Positions 50,309-59,833 of a DNA stretch of 64,000 bases are shown here, piece by piece (the stretch's first letter is position 1; every line of letters begins with the position of its first letter). This DNA comes from Actinomadura graeca (GTDB lineage: Bacteria > Actinomycetota > Actinomycetes > Streptosporangiales > Streptosporangiaceae), in NCBI RefSeq assembly GCF_019175365.1, contig NZ_CP059572.1:8122001-8186000 (forward strand), read 5' to 3'. Under the pieces are notes generated by a model that saw only the letters and a list, made by a program, of their open reading frames with translations, made no database searches and was not told where the DNA came from. A program made the position numbers and the translations under genes.

Positions 50309-51754
50309 ATGGCCCGAAAACATGTGTTGTTGGGCATCACCGCCGGAACCGGTCTCGTCGCTGCTCTGACCGCACCGGCACTCGCGAGCCAGACCCGGTC
50401 GCCCGTCCAACATCCGCAGGCCGCTCCCTTCGCTCCCGATCCGGCCGTCATGCACGCCGCACGCCTCCAGAAGCAGATGCGGACGACCCTCGGCGGCACG
50501 TTCGGCGGCGCCTGGGTCACCGACGGCGCGAACCTCGTCGTCGCGACCACCGACGCGTCCGCCGTCGCCACCATCAAGAAGGCCGGTGCGCGGCCCAAGG
50601 TCGTGCGGTACGCCGAACGCACCCTCGACGCCGTCCAGACGAAGCTGAACCAGCACTCCGCATCCGCTCCCAAGCCGGTGACCTCGTGGTATGTCGACGT
50701 CCAGCGCAACACGGTCGTCATCAAGGCGTCCTCCGCGGCCGCGGCGAAGCGGTTCGCCACGGCGAGCGGAGTGGACGCCGGCACCGTGACGATCGTCCGG
50801 TCGACGGCGAGGCCCCGCCCTCTGCACGACCTCGTCGGCGGCGAACGCTACTGGACGTCGAAGTACGGCTGCTCGATCGCGTTCTCCGTGACGGGCGGAT
50901 TCATCAGCGCCGGGCACTGCGGCGGCGTCGGAGAGAAGACACGCGGCTCGAACCAGGTGGACCAGGGAACGTTCAAGGGCTCCTCCTTCCCCGGTGACGA
51001 CTACGCGTGGATCGACACCAACGCCCAGTGGACCCCCACCCCGAAGCTCACGCGCTGGGACGGCTCCTACGAGACCGTCCAAGGCGCCACCGAAGCCCCC
51101 ATCGGCGCCGCAGTCTGCCGCTCCGGCGGAACCACCAACACGAAGCTCTGGTGCGGGAAGATCCAGGAACGCAATGCCTCCGTCAAGTACGAGCAAGGGA
51201 CGGTCAGCGGGCTGATCCGCACCGACATCTGCGCCGACCCGGGCGACTCCGGCGGCGCCCTCATCACGCAGACCGGCGGCCAGGCCCAGGGCATCACGTC
51301 CGGCGGCTCCGGCTCCTGCAAGGACGGGCAGGGCGAAGGCGACGAGGTCTTCTTCCAGCCCGTCGACGAGGTCCTGCAGCTCATCGCCCGCGACGGCGGC
51401 CGCAAGCTCGTCACCGCGAACGGGCACCGCTCGGACGCGGACGGCGCCTGCGACGGCAACCAGACGAAGGCGTCCGGCAACGTCACATCGGGCTCCAGCG
51501 CCCACGAACCCGACGGCGGCTTCACCACCACTGCCTCCGGCCCGCTTTCCGCCTGCCTCGACGCTTTCGACGGCGTCGACTTCGACCTCTACCTGGAGAA
51601 GAAGGACGGCAGCACCTGGACGACGGTCGCCGGCTCCACCGACCCCGAACCCAACGAGACCCTCACCTTCGAAGGCGCCCCCGGCACCTACCGGTGGCGG
51701 GTCCACGCCTATGACGGCTCAGGCGCCTTCACCCTCCGGTACGGCACGGCCTGA
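50309..51754 (+). CDS. Secreted S1-family serine protease (streptogrisin/alpha-lytic type) with C-terminal pre-peptidase-like domain
   Basis: 481-residue preproprotein. Signal peptide (LLGITAGTGLVAALTAPALAS), a pro-region (about 30-180) like the alpha-lytic pro-domain, then the chymotrypsin-fold protease. The triad is H203 in SAGHCGG, D231 in GDDYAWI and S314 in GDSGGAL. Cys pairs near the triad are present. The C-terminal part (about 395-481), with DFDLYLEKKDGSTWTTV and TLTFEGAPGTYRWRVHA, is a pre-peptidase C-terminal (PPC) beta domain. Exported, self-activating protease. The ATG at 50309 has AGGAG upstream. It is monocistronic; a hairpin follows. Confidence 0.95.
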   Translation: MARKHVLLGITAGTGLVAALTAPALASQTRSPVQHPQAAPFAPDPAVMHAARLQKQMRTTLGGTFGGAWVTDGANLVVATTDASAVATIKKAGARPKVVRYAERTLDAVQTKLNQHSASAPKPVTSWYVDVQRNTVVIKASSAAAAKRFATASGVDAGTVTIVRSTARPRPLHDLVGGERYWTSKYGCSIAFSVTGGFISAGHCGGVGEKTRGSNQVDQGTFKGSSFPGDDYAWIDTNAQWTPTPKLTRWDGSYETVQGATEAPIGAAVCRSGGTTNTKLWCGKIQERNASVKYEQGTVSGLIRTDICADPGDSGGALITQTGGQAQGITSGGSGSCKDGQGEGDEVFFQPVDEVLQLIARDGGRKLVTANGHRSDADGACDGNQTKASGNVTSGSSAHEPDGGFTTTASGPLSACLDAFDGVDFDLYLEKKDGSTWTTVAGSTDPEPNETLTFEGAPGTYRWRVHAYDGSGAFTLRYGTA

Positions 51755-51763
51755 GCCCCGATT

Positions 51764-51814
51764 CGTCCCCGGTCGTCCTGTACCTGGACGCCCACCCCGG
51801 GACGGCCGGGGACG
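51764..51814 (+). terminator. Hairpin after the protease gene
   Basis: Nine-base stem CGTCCCCGG (51764-51772) and CCGGGGACG (51806-51814) with a 33-nt loop, starting 10 nt after the stop. No T-tract. Plausible terminator or mRNA-stabilising structure. Confidence 0.4.
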
Positions 51815-52164
51815 CCTTCCACCACCGATCGCTGCATTCCAACAAACGGCGGAGGAACCAGCTCGAAAGGGCGCGCATCCCAACGGATCAATCACTGCGA
51901 GAAGCCTCGCCCACCGCGTCCTTAGCTGCACAGGCCAGAACAATCACCCGCCGATATGCCGATTGGCGACCCGGCGGCGCGGGCGCAAAGGCCAACCGTG
52001 GTTCCGACAATCTGCACGCCCGGCTGACCTGGACACCCCGGGCAGCAACGCGACCCGCCGCAGCATCAGGTTGGTGAGGTAGCCACGCGATCGGAGCCTT
52101 TGGCCCACAAGCACGAGCGCGCCCCGAGGGCACCGCCCTCGCGGCACCGGGATACGCCACGTGT

Positions 52165-52192
52165 GTGCGGTCCGGCGGCGTCGGACCCGCAC
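52165..52192 (-). terminator. Hairpin after the DUF6766-like operon
   Basis: Inverted repeat GTGCGGTCCG / CGGACC(C)GCAC with one bulged C and a 7-nt loop, about 60 nt beyond the minus-strand stop at 52252. Confidence 0.4.
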
Positions 52193-52251
52193 CCCCGCAA
52201 GGCACCGCAGCCGCCGCAGAAAGACTCTGATCTGCGGCCGGCCTGACTTGC

Positions 52252-52935
52252 TCAGCCTTCGATTCCGGTGGCGTCGTGGGAGGTGCCGACCGGTTTGGAC
52301 TCGGGCGAGCCGCGCTGGCGCAGGTAGATGCTGAGGGCGATCATGGAGGCGACGGCCAGGAATTCGGACTGCCAGTTCTGGAGGGTCCGGTTCCAGAAGT
52401 CAGCCGAGGTCACATAGCCGGTCCACGAGACCGGATCTTGGTAGTCGGCGAGTTGTTCGGCGTTGTAGGCGACCCGTCCGGTGATTGATTGGGCCAGCCA
52501 GCACGCCAGGAAGATCAGGCCCATCACCATGCCCAGTGATCGGGCGAAGACCACGCCGCGCAGTCCGCCGGCCCGGGCCCAGTGGGGCGCGGCGTCGGTG
52601 GCATGGCGACCGACGTGCTGGGCCCGGTCGGACTCCTCGCCCTCCTTGCCGACGGTCTTGGACTCGGGTGAACCGCGCTGGACCAGCCACACGGTCACAA
52701 AGATATAGAGGAAGAACTGCAGATACTCCGACTGCCAGTTCTCCGCGACGTCGACGCCGAACTGCGAAGACGACAGGTACCTTGCCAGCGAGATCTCGGC
52801 ACCGGACTGGGCGAGTGCCTCGTTGTTGTACTCGTGCCATCCCGACAACGCCTGCCCCGCGAGGGCCAGCAGCAGGATGCCCAGGAAGAAGAGGCTGAGG
52901 GAGTTGTCCCGGACGAACCCGCGCATTCCGCTCAC
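52252..52935 (-). CDS. DUF6766-like membrane protein with internal duplication
   Basis: 227 residues, two repeats of a similar unit. Each repeat has a hydrophobic helix, then NWQSE..., another helix, then QRGSPESK: first NWQSEYLQFFLYIFVTVW followed by QRGSPESKTVG, later NWQSEFLAVASMIALSIY followed by QRGSPESKPVG. It probably has four membrane helices (LSLFFLGILLLALAG, FFLYIFVTVWLV, GMVMGLIFLACWLA, FLAVASMIALSIYL). It matches the DUF6766 group as I recall it; function unknown. GTG 52935 overlaps the 27-residue gene by 4 bp. Confidence 0.8.
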   Translation of the reverse strand: MSGMRGFVRDNSLSLFFLGILLLALAGQALSGWHEYNNEALAQSGAEISLARYLSSSQFGVDVAENWQSEYLQFFLYIFVTVWLVQRGSPESKTVGKEGEESDRAQHVGRHATDAAPHWARAGGLRGVVFARSLGMVMGLIFLACWLAQSITGRVAYNAEQLADYQDPVSWTGYVTSADFWNRTLQNWQSEFLAVASMIALSIYLRQRGSPESKPVGTSHDATGIEG

Positions 52936-53015
52936 CGCCCCATCAGTCCGATGATCGTGATGTACAGCAACCCACCCACGATGATCAGCAGAGTGACCGT
53001 GAAGACGGTGCGCAT
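52932..53015 (-). CDS. 27-residue single-helix membrane peptide
   Basis: ATG 53015 to TGA 52932. The sequence begins MRTVFTVTLLIIVGGLLY and ends IGLMGR; it is almost all one transmembrane helix. It overlaps the lipoprotein stop by one base (TGATG) and the next start by 4 bp (GTGA). That exact fit between two genes in a chain makes it a real small gene, likely a subunit of the neighbouring membrane protein. Confidence 0.75.
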   Translation of the reverse strand: MRTVFTVTLLIIVGGLLYITIIGLMGR

Positions 53016-53428
53016 CAGGCCTGCACCTCGCAGTCGTAGGGTCCTTCGGGCTCGCGTTGGCATCCGGCGGCGGCGATTTTCCACCCGTCGGGAAAACGCA
53101 CCAGGAAAACGGTCTGGTCGCTCAGCCTCGCCTGCGCCCGTTCACCCCACACCTGGACCGCCGCGATGCCGCCCGGACGCAGACCCAGATCCGTGATCTG
53201 TGCCGCGCAGTCCTTCCCACCGGACTCCAGGCTCTCGGCTGCCTTCGGCGACAAGGCCCTGCAGGCGGCCGCGCCGTCATGTTCTCGAACCGAAGACTCG
53301 AAGTTCTGCACAGCCGTGCGCACGTCATCGTCGTCACCGGCCCGGTCACACCCCGCGGACACACCGAGGACGATCGCGGCGACGATGAGCCCACGCCACA
53401 CCTGGGCATTCACGATCAAGGATGACAC
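53015..53428 (-). CDS. Small lipoprotein
   Basis: 137 residues. A hydrophobic signal ends in the lipobox VLGVSAGC, then an acidic segment and a compact domain (FESSVREHDGAAACRALSPKAAESL, VFLVRFPDGWKIAAAGCQ). The tail resembles small secreted NTF2-like proteins. GTG 53428 follows GGAAGG. First gene of a three-gene unit with the small peptide and the DUF6766-like protein. Confidence 0.8.
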   Translation of the reverse strand: MSSLIVNAQVWRGLIVAAIVLGVSAGCDRAGDDDDVRTAVQNFESSVREHDGAAACRALSPKAAESLESGGKDCAAQITDLGLRPGGIAAVQVWGERAQARLSDQTVFLVRFPDGWKIAAAGCQREPEGPYDCEVQA

Positions 53429-54277
53429 CTGCCTTCCCTACCCACCGGCCGTCGGACTAGTCTCCGGCCCCGGCCGCCCAAGGTGCCGATGTATTGCCAC
53501 GATCCAGGCCATCACGGACGTCGTTCCCGGCTTCATGGAATGCGAAGTCGAGGCGCGGCTTACCTTCCTGGCGCTGCCGCGGCACGGTCCCCGCCCCTCA
53601 TTCATAGGAGCACCAGATTTCCAGCCACTTTCCTGTCTGGGTGGGTGGGGAGCGACGAAACAGAAGTGACGGTCGGCTTGCTTCCGGCCCGTGCTCCGGC
53701 GACGTCCGCAGCGGGCACCAACGTCCGCGCGGAATCCCCACTCGGCACGAGCACGCAACTGCACGCGTACCACTGCCATCTGAGGAGAGCTGGGGGACGT
53801 CCACACAACACCCACTGAGCGTCCCAACACCGAGGCTAGGAAGTATGCCCAGCTCCGAAGGTTCGGCGGACCTTCACCGGGGATACGACCCACCCGGACG
53901 ACAGTAAGAATGGTTTAGCCCGTAGTAGGACCACTTGATCAGCTGGCATGGGAGCTCCCTGCTCGTACGGCGTCGAAATCGGAGCGAATCAGACGCGCTT
54001 ACTCACCGTTCAGCCCGCACGAGATGTGTCCTCAGGGCTGCAACAGCCATCCGCATCCTGATGCCGACGAGTTGCTGCCCGAGCATGCAGGGAACTCGGC
54101 CGATCGGCGTTCTGAATGAGCGCCGTACCCACGCTCGTGGGTCGAAGAGCGGGTCCCAGGGCCCCTGTATGCTCCGGACATGTCGTTGGATCGTGGGCTT
54201 TTCGCGTCGTGGTACGCCGAGGTTCTTTGGTCGTCGGTGAGACTCGCCGCGATCGGCGCTGAACGCCTGAGGCTCTC
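53429..54277. other. Intergenic region without a convincing gene
   Basis: About 850 bp. I found no gene-like frame and no tRNA. It is slightly AT-richer near 53880-53960, perhaps with promoter elements for the flanking genes. Confidence 0.4.
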
Positions 54278-54742
54278 ATGAGGGTGCTCGATCCGCGCGA
54301 CCGGATCGCGCTCACCGACCTCGTCGCCAGGTACGCGCTCTATGCCGACCATGTCAGGTACACCGGTCTCGTGGGTCTCTTCACCGACGATGCGGTGCTA
54401 GTCCTGCCGGACCCGCCGGAGCAGCTCGAACCCGTCCATTCCTTCAAGGGAAGAGAGGAGATCGCCAAGGCGCTCCGATCCCTGGAGAGATTCCCACGCA
54501 CGATGCACGAGATCGTGGGCCAGGTGTTCGATCCGGGACGAGAGAACGCGACGGCGACCGGTCACGTCGCCTGCGTCGCGCACCATCTCAGCGAAGACGA
54601 GTCGGAAGAGCCCACCGACTTCGCCTGGCATGTCCGTTACAGCGACGCTTACCGGCGGGAGGGCGGCTTCTGGCGCATCGAGCGCCGGACGGCCCAGATC
54701 GACTTCATCGAGAAGAGACCGGTCTGGTGCTGGAGAGGTTGA
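54278..54742 (+). CDS. SnoaL-like / NTF2-fold protein
   Basis: 154 residues. DPRDRIALTDLVARYALYADHV, then GLFTDDAVLVLPDPP, then FKGREEIAKALRSL and YSDAYRREGGFWRIERR are the standard pattern of SnoaL_4/scytalone-dehydratase-like proteins. They act as small cyclases, dehydratases or isomerases. No clear catalytic residues can be singled out. ATG 54278. Stands alone; not part of a cluster I can see. Confidence 0.8.
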   Translation: MRVLDPRDRIALTDLVARYALYADHVRYTGLVGLFTDDAVLVLPDPPEQLEPVHSFKGREEIAKALRSLERFPRTMHEIVGQVFDPGRENATATGHVACVAHHLSEDESEEPTDFAWHVRYSDAYRREGGFWRIERRTAQIDFIEKRPVWCWRG

Positions 54743-54959
54743 GGAGGGCAGCGGCACAGTACTCACGGCCCTGTCTCATCTAGCAATCGAGTCACAACCG
54801 ACTACTCCCCGGTGACCATCCGCGGCGAGCAGGCAGTCCGGTCCCTCACCTGGCACTGCATCGTCGGCCGAGGGCTTCGCAGCCCATCGCGGACGCGGGG
54901 ACCGCTCAAGACTGTCCCGTACGCTAGGCGATCAAGATCGCCTGGTCTTGGTGTCGGGC
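54743..54959. other. Intergenic region before IS debris
   Basis: Nothing gene-like seen. Possible left flank of the decayed insertion element. Confidence 0.35.
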
Positions 54960-55770
54960 GGGTGATTCGGGACGACCGGGACGAGTGGGTGCCGGTGTTT
55001 CACCGGCCTGCCGGTGCGGCTGTCTCCACCGCCCGGTGCGGATCGTTACAGGCCGGGACGGGGACCAGACCCGCGCCGGACGGCGCTGGAGCCCGCGCCG
55101 GCCGACCGGGTTCCTCTCATCGCGGTGTCCTACCGCACCAACCTCCACTGCGCTCACACTGCGGCGGGCCTACCGCTGCCCGGGGTGTCCAAGCCCGCCG
55201 CGCACCGTCTCGTCGACCACCCGGCGCCGCTGCCCGCACCCGCCCCGGTCACTCGTCGGCACGGCCGCCAGCCGTGCCGCCCGTGGACGGGACACCGGTT
55301 CCCATCCACGACCGCACGGTCACCGCCTCGTCCAAGAACCACCGGTACCCGGTGAACATGCAGGCCGTCATTGACGTCGGCGCCCGACTGGTGGCCGCGG
55401 CCGGACGTCCGGTCCCGGGCGGCCACAACGACTGCACCGCCTTCTGCGATCCAAGTGCCGGAACCGCGTGCCGGGGTGCGCACGCGATGGCCGAGCCGAC
55501 GGCGGCTGCCAGGCGAACCAGCAGGTCATGCCCTGCCGGCGGCCCCGGGGCGGCAGCGGGCCGCCCGCCCGCCAGCACGATCCCAGCACCGTCCACCAAC
55601 GGGTGCGTGCCCGCGTCGAGCACACCTTCGCACACATGACGTGGTGGAACGTCCTCCGCAACCGCCGCCGCAAACGCGACGGCGTCCACCAAGCCACCCG
55701 CGGCATCGCCCTTATGCACAACCTGGCGATGACCGGCTGCCCCGGCTTGAGACGACACGTCACTGCGGCA
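54960..55770 (+). pseudogene. Decayed IS5-family (DDE) transposase
   Basis: Pieces in several frames read like an IS5/IS112-type transposase: VPLIAVSYRTNL, GVSKPAAHRLVDHPAPL, VDGTPVPIHDRTV (catalytic Asp region), SSKNHRYPVNMQAVID, GRPVPGGHNDC, and near the end RARVEHTFAHMTWWNVLR then DGVHQATRGIALMHNLAMTG. Frame changes and in-frame stops show it is dead. I could not define terminal inverted repeats. Ends are approximate. Confidence 0.75.
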
Positions 55771-55848
55771 CGCCCGGTCGTCCCACGCCTCCACCATTAC
55801 GGGACAGCCTCTACTTGAGCAGTCTCCAAATGAAGGTGCGCTGGCTGC

Positions 55849-55880
<32 letters not shown>

Positions 55881-55883
55881 AGT

Positions 55884-58235
55884 TCAGCGAGGTCGTCTGG
55901 TTACCCGGCCGATCTTCTTTCGTTCTGCAGCAAAGGCGGCGGCTGTCGCGTGGTCGGCGTGCCTCTTTCCCTTGTGCCAGAACCGGCGCGCGAGTTTGCG
56001 GTTGCCGTTCTCGGCGTAAATTCGGCCGAGCTGGGCGTAGGCGGCGCCGGTGATGTCCGCTGGCGCCTCTGGGGCATTGATGATCTGCTGGAGGGCGGAT
56101 TCCGCATCGTCAGGCTGGTCTCGGCGGACAAGGCAGGCGAGCTGGAAGGCCGCGCGAGGAGCGACCTCGGGGTGTTCGGTCGTCAGCGCTTGCAGGTAGG
56201 CGTCGGTGGCAGCGGGAAGGTCGTGGAGCTCTTCGGCGAGTTGTCCGAGCGCGTATGTGGCTTTGGGTGCGAACTCGAAGTGCCCAGTCGCGATCGCGGT
56301 TTGGAATGCCTGTACGGCCGAGATGGATTGCGACACGTGCGCGTGGGCAAGGCCGAGATTGAAGGCCGCGGCTGCTTTGATGTCTGCGTCATCGGAATCG
56401 GCTGCGATCTCCCATGGTTCGATCGCCTTGCGGGGACGGCCCAGCACTTCGAAATGCAGGGTTCCCAGAGCGAAGGCGATATGGGCGGCATACGGGTCGC
56501 CCGCCTCGATGTGGCGCAGGCACGCCTCGTGAACACGCAGAACCAGTCTGGCCCGGCGGCGGAAGCCGAGGTGTCGGCTGTGCCTGATCAGCGTGCCAGC
56601 GGGAACGATGGCGCCGGCGACAGCGTCTGCGGCGTCGCCCTCGAGGATCTGCAGCAGGGAATTCAGGGCTTGGTCATGTTCGGTGAGATCGGCCGCGGCG
56701 AGTTTGCGTGCGGCGCGTACGGCATAGTCGGGATTGGCGCCGCAGGCCGCGATCCGATAGGCCTGGCCGGACAATCGCGTGTTGCCTTCGGACTCGGCGA
56801 TACGGCCTACGCCATAGGCGGCCCACTCCCGCACCGGCGTGTCGGCCTCGACCATCAAGTGGCGTAGCGGCGGCGCGAGCCCCGGGATCGCGCAGGGGCC
56901 GCCGCGCGCCAGAAGGGTACCGGCCTGCAGGACGAGTTCGTGCGCGGTCTGACGGGTCACGCGGTCCGGGTGGCCGAGGAGATCGGTGTAAATATCCGCT
57001 GCGGTCTGATCGTCTTCACGGGCCAGGGCCATATGGGCTTGCATCACCCCCATCCGTGCCAGCTCCTGCGAACTGGGCGGCAGGTCAGACGCCTTTGCCT
57101 TGTCGATCAGTTCCTCGGCGGCGGTGAGGTCCCCTTGAGCAAGATGGGCCCCGGCCAGGGCGATCTGAAGGTCTGCACGATGCAAGACATCCCATGTGAG
57201 CGCCTCGGTCAACTCCCGCTCGGCTTCGGCGTATTCACCGCGTTCGATGAGGATCCGTGCCAAATCGGCGGCCGCGCGCCCGGACTCGAACAGGTCTTCC
57301 AGGTCGATGACCTGACGGAGCACCTGCTCAGCCGCGGTGTCCTCTCCTGACCGGACCAGCAGAGCCGCCAGGACGCGCCCATCGAAGGCCGCCAAGAGGG
57401 GATCCTGGCAGTCGAAAACGATCCGGCCAGCGGTGATCGCCCCGGCTTCATCGTCGTGCCGTAGCCGCAGATCCCTGAGAAGGCGTGCGGCGGGAGACGT
57501 CACCAGGCGGTGACGGCAGTCGATCGCCCGCTGCAACAGCTCCTCGGCCGCCGGATGCCTGGCATCGAAGTCCAATCTGGCCAGAGCGAACATCGCCCGC
57601 GGCGCGATCGCGAAATGGCCCTCTTGGACGATCCGCTCGAACCCGGCCCGCGCCGCACCGCGATCGCCATCGTCCAGGTCGGCCTCGAGCAGATGCCACC
57701 GGGCCAGCGCCGCCGCGTCGGCATCGTCGCCGTCGATGGCGTAGGACAACGCCGACCGTGCGACCTCGCGGTCCCCACGGAGGTCGCTCAGCGCCCTGGC
57801 CGCCAGGGCGACAGCCGCCATCGGCGTCACCGGCCTGCCTGTTTCACTCACCAAGCTCTCATGTCGCGGCAACAACGAGAGCGGTATGCCGTCGGCGAGT
57901 TCGTAGCGCCCCGCATCGTCTGCGACGAGCAGCGCTGGAGGAGCGGTCGCCCACGCAAGTCCGGCTTCGAAGCCCCTTGGCGTCAACGAACACCCTGGGG
58001 CCAATGTGGACATCCGGCGGGCAGCCTGCTGGTGAAGCAGGGACACCGGAATCCCGATACCTGCCGCCTGCCACCAGTCCGCTGCGGCCAGCACAACGGC
58101 CTGCGGTTCTCGCTCGGCCACCAACGCCTCATCGAACCGCTCTCGCAGGCGCAGGTGCTCCTGGTCGGCTCCGGTCTCGTCGAGTTCGGCGAGCATGTGC
58201 TCCGACCCACCCCACCCGTCCCCGATCGGTCTCAT
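55884..58235 (-). CDS. Large TPR protein, possibly the C-terminal part of a STAND-type protein
   Basis: 783 residues (ATG 58235, GGAG about 9 nt upstream; earlier in-frame start codons exist). Residues about 40-150 (VVLAAADWWQAAGIGIPVSLLHQQAARRM, FEAGLAWATAPPALLVADDAGRYELA) are like the winged-helix-type linker before the TPRs of actinobacterial NACHT/STAND proteins. The remainder is a chain of TPR helices with repeats such as AAELARILIERGEYAEAERELTEAL and AAFNLGLAHAHVSQSISAVQAFQTAI. No Walker motifs upstream or in it, so an N-terminal NTPase appears lost or absent. TPR proteins of this sort are effectors or scaffolds in conflict systems. Function otherwise unknown. Confidence 0.8.
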   Translation of the reverse strand: MRPIGDGWGGSEHMLAELDETGADQEHLRLRERFDEALVAEREPQAVVLAAADWWQAAGIGIPVSLLHQQAARRMSTLAPGCSLTPRGFEAGLAWATAPPALLVADDAGRYELADGIPLSLLPRHESLVSETGRPVTPMAAVALAARALSDLRGDREVARSALSYAIDGDDADAAALARWHLLEADLDDGDRGAARAGFERIVQEGHFAIAPRAMFALARLDFDARHPAAEELLQRAIDCRHRLVTSPAARLLRDLRLRHDDEAGAITAGRIVFDCQDPLLAAFDGRVLAALLVRSGEDTAAEQVLRQVIDLEDLFESGRAAADLARILIERGEYAEAERELTEALTWDVLHRADLQIALAGAHLAQGDLTAAEELIDKAKASDLPPSSQELARMGVMQAHMALAREDDQTAADIYTDLLGHPDRVTRQTAHELVLQAGTLLARGGPCAIPGLAPPLRHLMVEADTPVREWAAYGVGRIAESEGNTRLSGQAYRIAACGANPDYAVRAARKLAAADLTEHDQALNSLLQILEGDAADAVAGAIVPAGTLIRHSRHLGFRRRARLVLRVHEACLRHIEAGDPYAAHIAFALGTLHFEVLGRPRKAIEPWEIAADSDDADIKAAAAFNLGLAHAHVSQSISAVQAFQTAIATGHFEFAPKATYALGQLAEELHDLPAATDAYLQALTTEHPEVAPRAAFQLACLVRRDQPDDAESALQQIINAPEAPADITGAAYAQLGRIYAENGNRKLARRFWHKGKRHADHATAAAFAAERKKIGRVTRRPR

Positions 58236-58680
58236 CCGAGTACTCCGCCCCTCTAACCGTCCGTAATCGACTGGCAACTCTTCGAGATGAAGCTACGGTG
58301 GGCGATGACCCGCTGCGTGGCTCATTACAAAATGTGCATGGATCACCGAGCACGGGCGGGCCGAGTGCCTGGAGACCTCCAGCTCGCGGCCCAAGGCGTG
58401 CGAGGCGTTGGTGTCGGCGCCGTTCGGGGTCTCGTGGCAGGTGGCGAGGCCGCGCGCCGCATGTGCGTCGGTCGGCCCCTGACGCCCCTCACGTTCGGCT
58501 CTCAGCCGCCCACGCGCGAGGAGCTGCGGCGGGGCTGTGACCAGCACGGATCAATTTGATCGGCAGCCGTCCGGCCGACGCGCTTTGGCGGCATCGTGGA
58601 TCTGCTGCCATAGGCCAACCCTGGAGACGGCGATCATGAGATCGTGGCGTGCCCTTGATGAACGATCACGGAGGTCCCCG
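58236..58680. promoter_or_regulatory. Divergent intergenic region with palindromic operator candidate
   Basis: 445 bp between divergent genes, no gene seen. GATCAA-T-TTGATC, a 13-bp palindrome, is at 58549-58561, 120 nt before the oxidoreductase start. It is a good candidate operator for a regulator of that gene. Confidence 0.45.
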
Positions 58681-59595
58681 ATGCGCGCCTTGATCTACGA
58701 CCCGGACGCACCGCAGGGCCTTCGGGTCGGCGAGGTCGCCGACCCGCGGCCGGAGCGAGCGCAGACGGTGGTCGAGGTCCGCGCGGTGTCGTTGAACTTC
58801 GGCGAGGTCGCCGACCTGTCCCGGCGCACCGAGCCGGGTGGCGTCTCAGGCTGGGACGCGGCGGGCGTCGTCGTCGAGGCGGCGGCGGACGGCTCGGGTC
58901 CCGAGGTCGGAAGGCGTGTTGTCACCTGGGGCCCGGCCGGCGCCTGGGCGCAGCTGCGCGCGGTGGACACCGCCAAGCTGGTGACGGTGCCTGACACCGT
59001 CGACCTCGGCGTCGCCAGTGCGCTGCCGGTGGCCGGGGTCTCCGCCCTCCAGGCGTTGCGCGGTCTCGGCCCGGTCATCGGGCGGCGGATTCTGGTCACC
59101 GGCGCGTCCGGCGGTGTCGGCCGGTACGCGGTCCAGCTCGGCGCCTTGGCGGGGGCTCATGTCGTCGCCGCCGTGGGCAGCCCGGAACGCGGAGCCGGGT
59201 TGGCCGAGCTGGGCGCCGCCGAGGTCGTCGTCGGGCTCGACAACGTGACCGAGCCGGTCGCCGGAGTCCTGGAGAACGTCGGCGGCGCCCTGCTGGCCCA
59301 GGCGTACGGGCTGCTGGCCGACGGCGGCATCGTCCAGTCCATCGGGCACGCGTCCGGTGGGTCGACCATGATCGACTTCGAGGCCATCCGGCATCTGGGC
59401 AGCAGGCTGCGCATCGAGGCCTACCGGCTCGACTGGGCGTTCGGCCCGGACCTCGCTTATCTCCTGCAGTTGCTGGACCAGGGGCGGCTCGACCCGCAGA
59501 TCGGCTGGCGCGGCCCGTGGGACCGGGTGGCCGAGGCGGCGGAGGCACTTCTGCAGCGCCGGATCCGCGGCAAGGCCGTACTCGACGTCACTTGA
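58681..59595 (+). CDS. NADPH:quinone-reductase-like zinc-type dehydrogenase (MDR)
   Basis: 304 residues of the medium-chain dehydrogenase/reductase family. The GroES-like N-domain (SLNFGEVADLSRRTEPGGVSGWDAAGVV) and the nucleotide-binding motif ILVTGASGGVGRYAVQLGAL are clear. It lacks the structural zinc Cys set, as usual for quinone oxidoreductases. Reduces quinones or enones with NADPH. ATG 58681 has GGAGG upstream. Substrate unknown. Confidence 0.92.
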   Translation: MRALIYDPDAPQGLRVGEVADPRPERAQTVVEVRAVSLNFGEVADLSRRTEPGGVSGWDAAGVVVEAAADGSGPEVGRRVVTWGPAGAWAQLRAVDTAKLVTVPDTVDLGVASALPVAGVSALQALRGLGPVIGRRILVTGASGGVGRYAVQLGALAGAHVVAAVGSPERGAGLAELGAAEVVVGLDNVTEPVAGVLENVGGALLAQAYGLLADGGIVQSIGHASGGSTMIDFEAIRHLGSRLRIEAYRLDWAFGPDLAYLLQLLDQGRLDPQIGWRGPWDRVAEAAEALLQRRIRGKAVLDVT

Positions 59596-59604
59596 CCGGG
59601 GCTG

Positions 59605-59833
59605 ATGCCGGTTGCGTTTCCGCCCGAATTCCGCCGCCGCGCCATCGAATTGGCGCGGCAAGGCGACAAGCTCCTTGCTGGCAAGAGAGCTCGCCGCCGA
59701 CTCGATCCCGGTCGCGGTGGCCTGGCGAGTACTGAACGTCTCCACCTCCGGATACCACGACCGGCCCGGACGGCCCGGATCACCGTTCGCGCTGCACCAG
59801 CCCACACGCGAACCACCCGTCCGAGCAGCTTGA
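59605..59833 (+). pseudogene. IS3-family transposase remnant (orfA/orfB fusion)
   Basis: The start MPVAFPPEFRRRAIELARQGD is the beginning of an IS3-type orfA. It is followed, in a second frame, by the N-terminal piece of orfB (LAADSIPVAVAWRVLNVSTSGY) up to a stop. The rest of the element is missing. It lies directly after the oxidoreductase gene. Confidence 0.75.

Larger units (their letters stand above)
51755..52251. other. Intergenic region between protease and DUF6766-like operon
   Basis: No gene found. It carries the two convergent terminator-like hairpins listed separately. The short frames on the minus strand are not protein-like. Confidence 0.4.
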
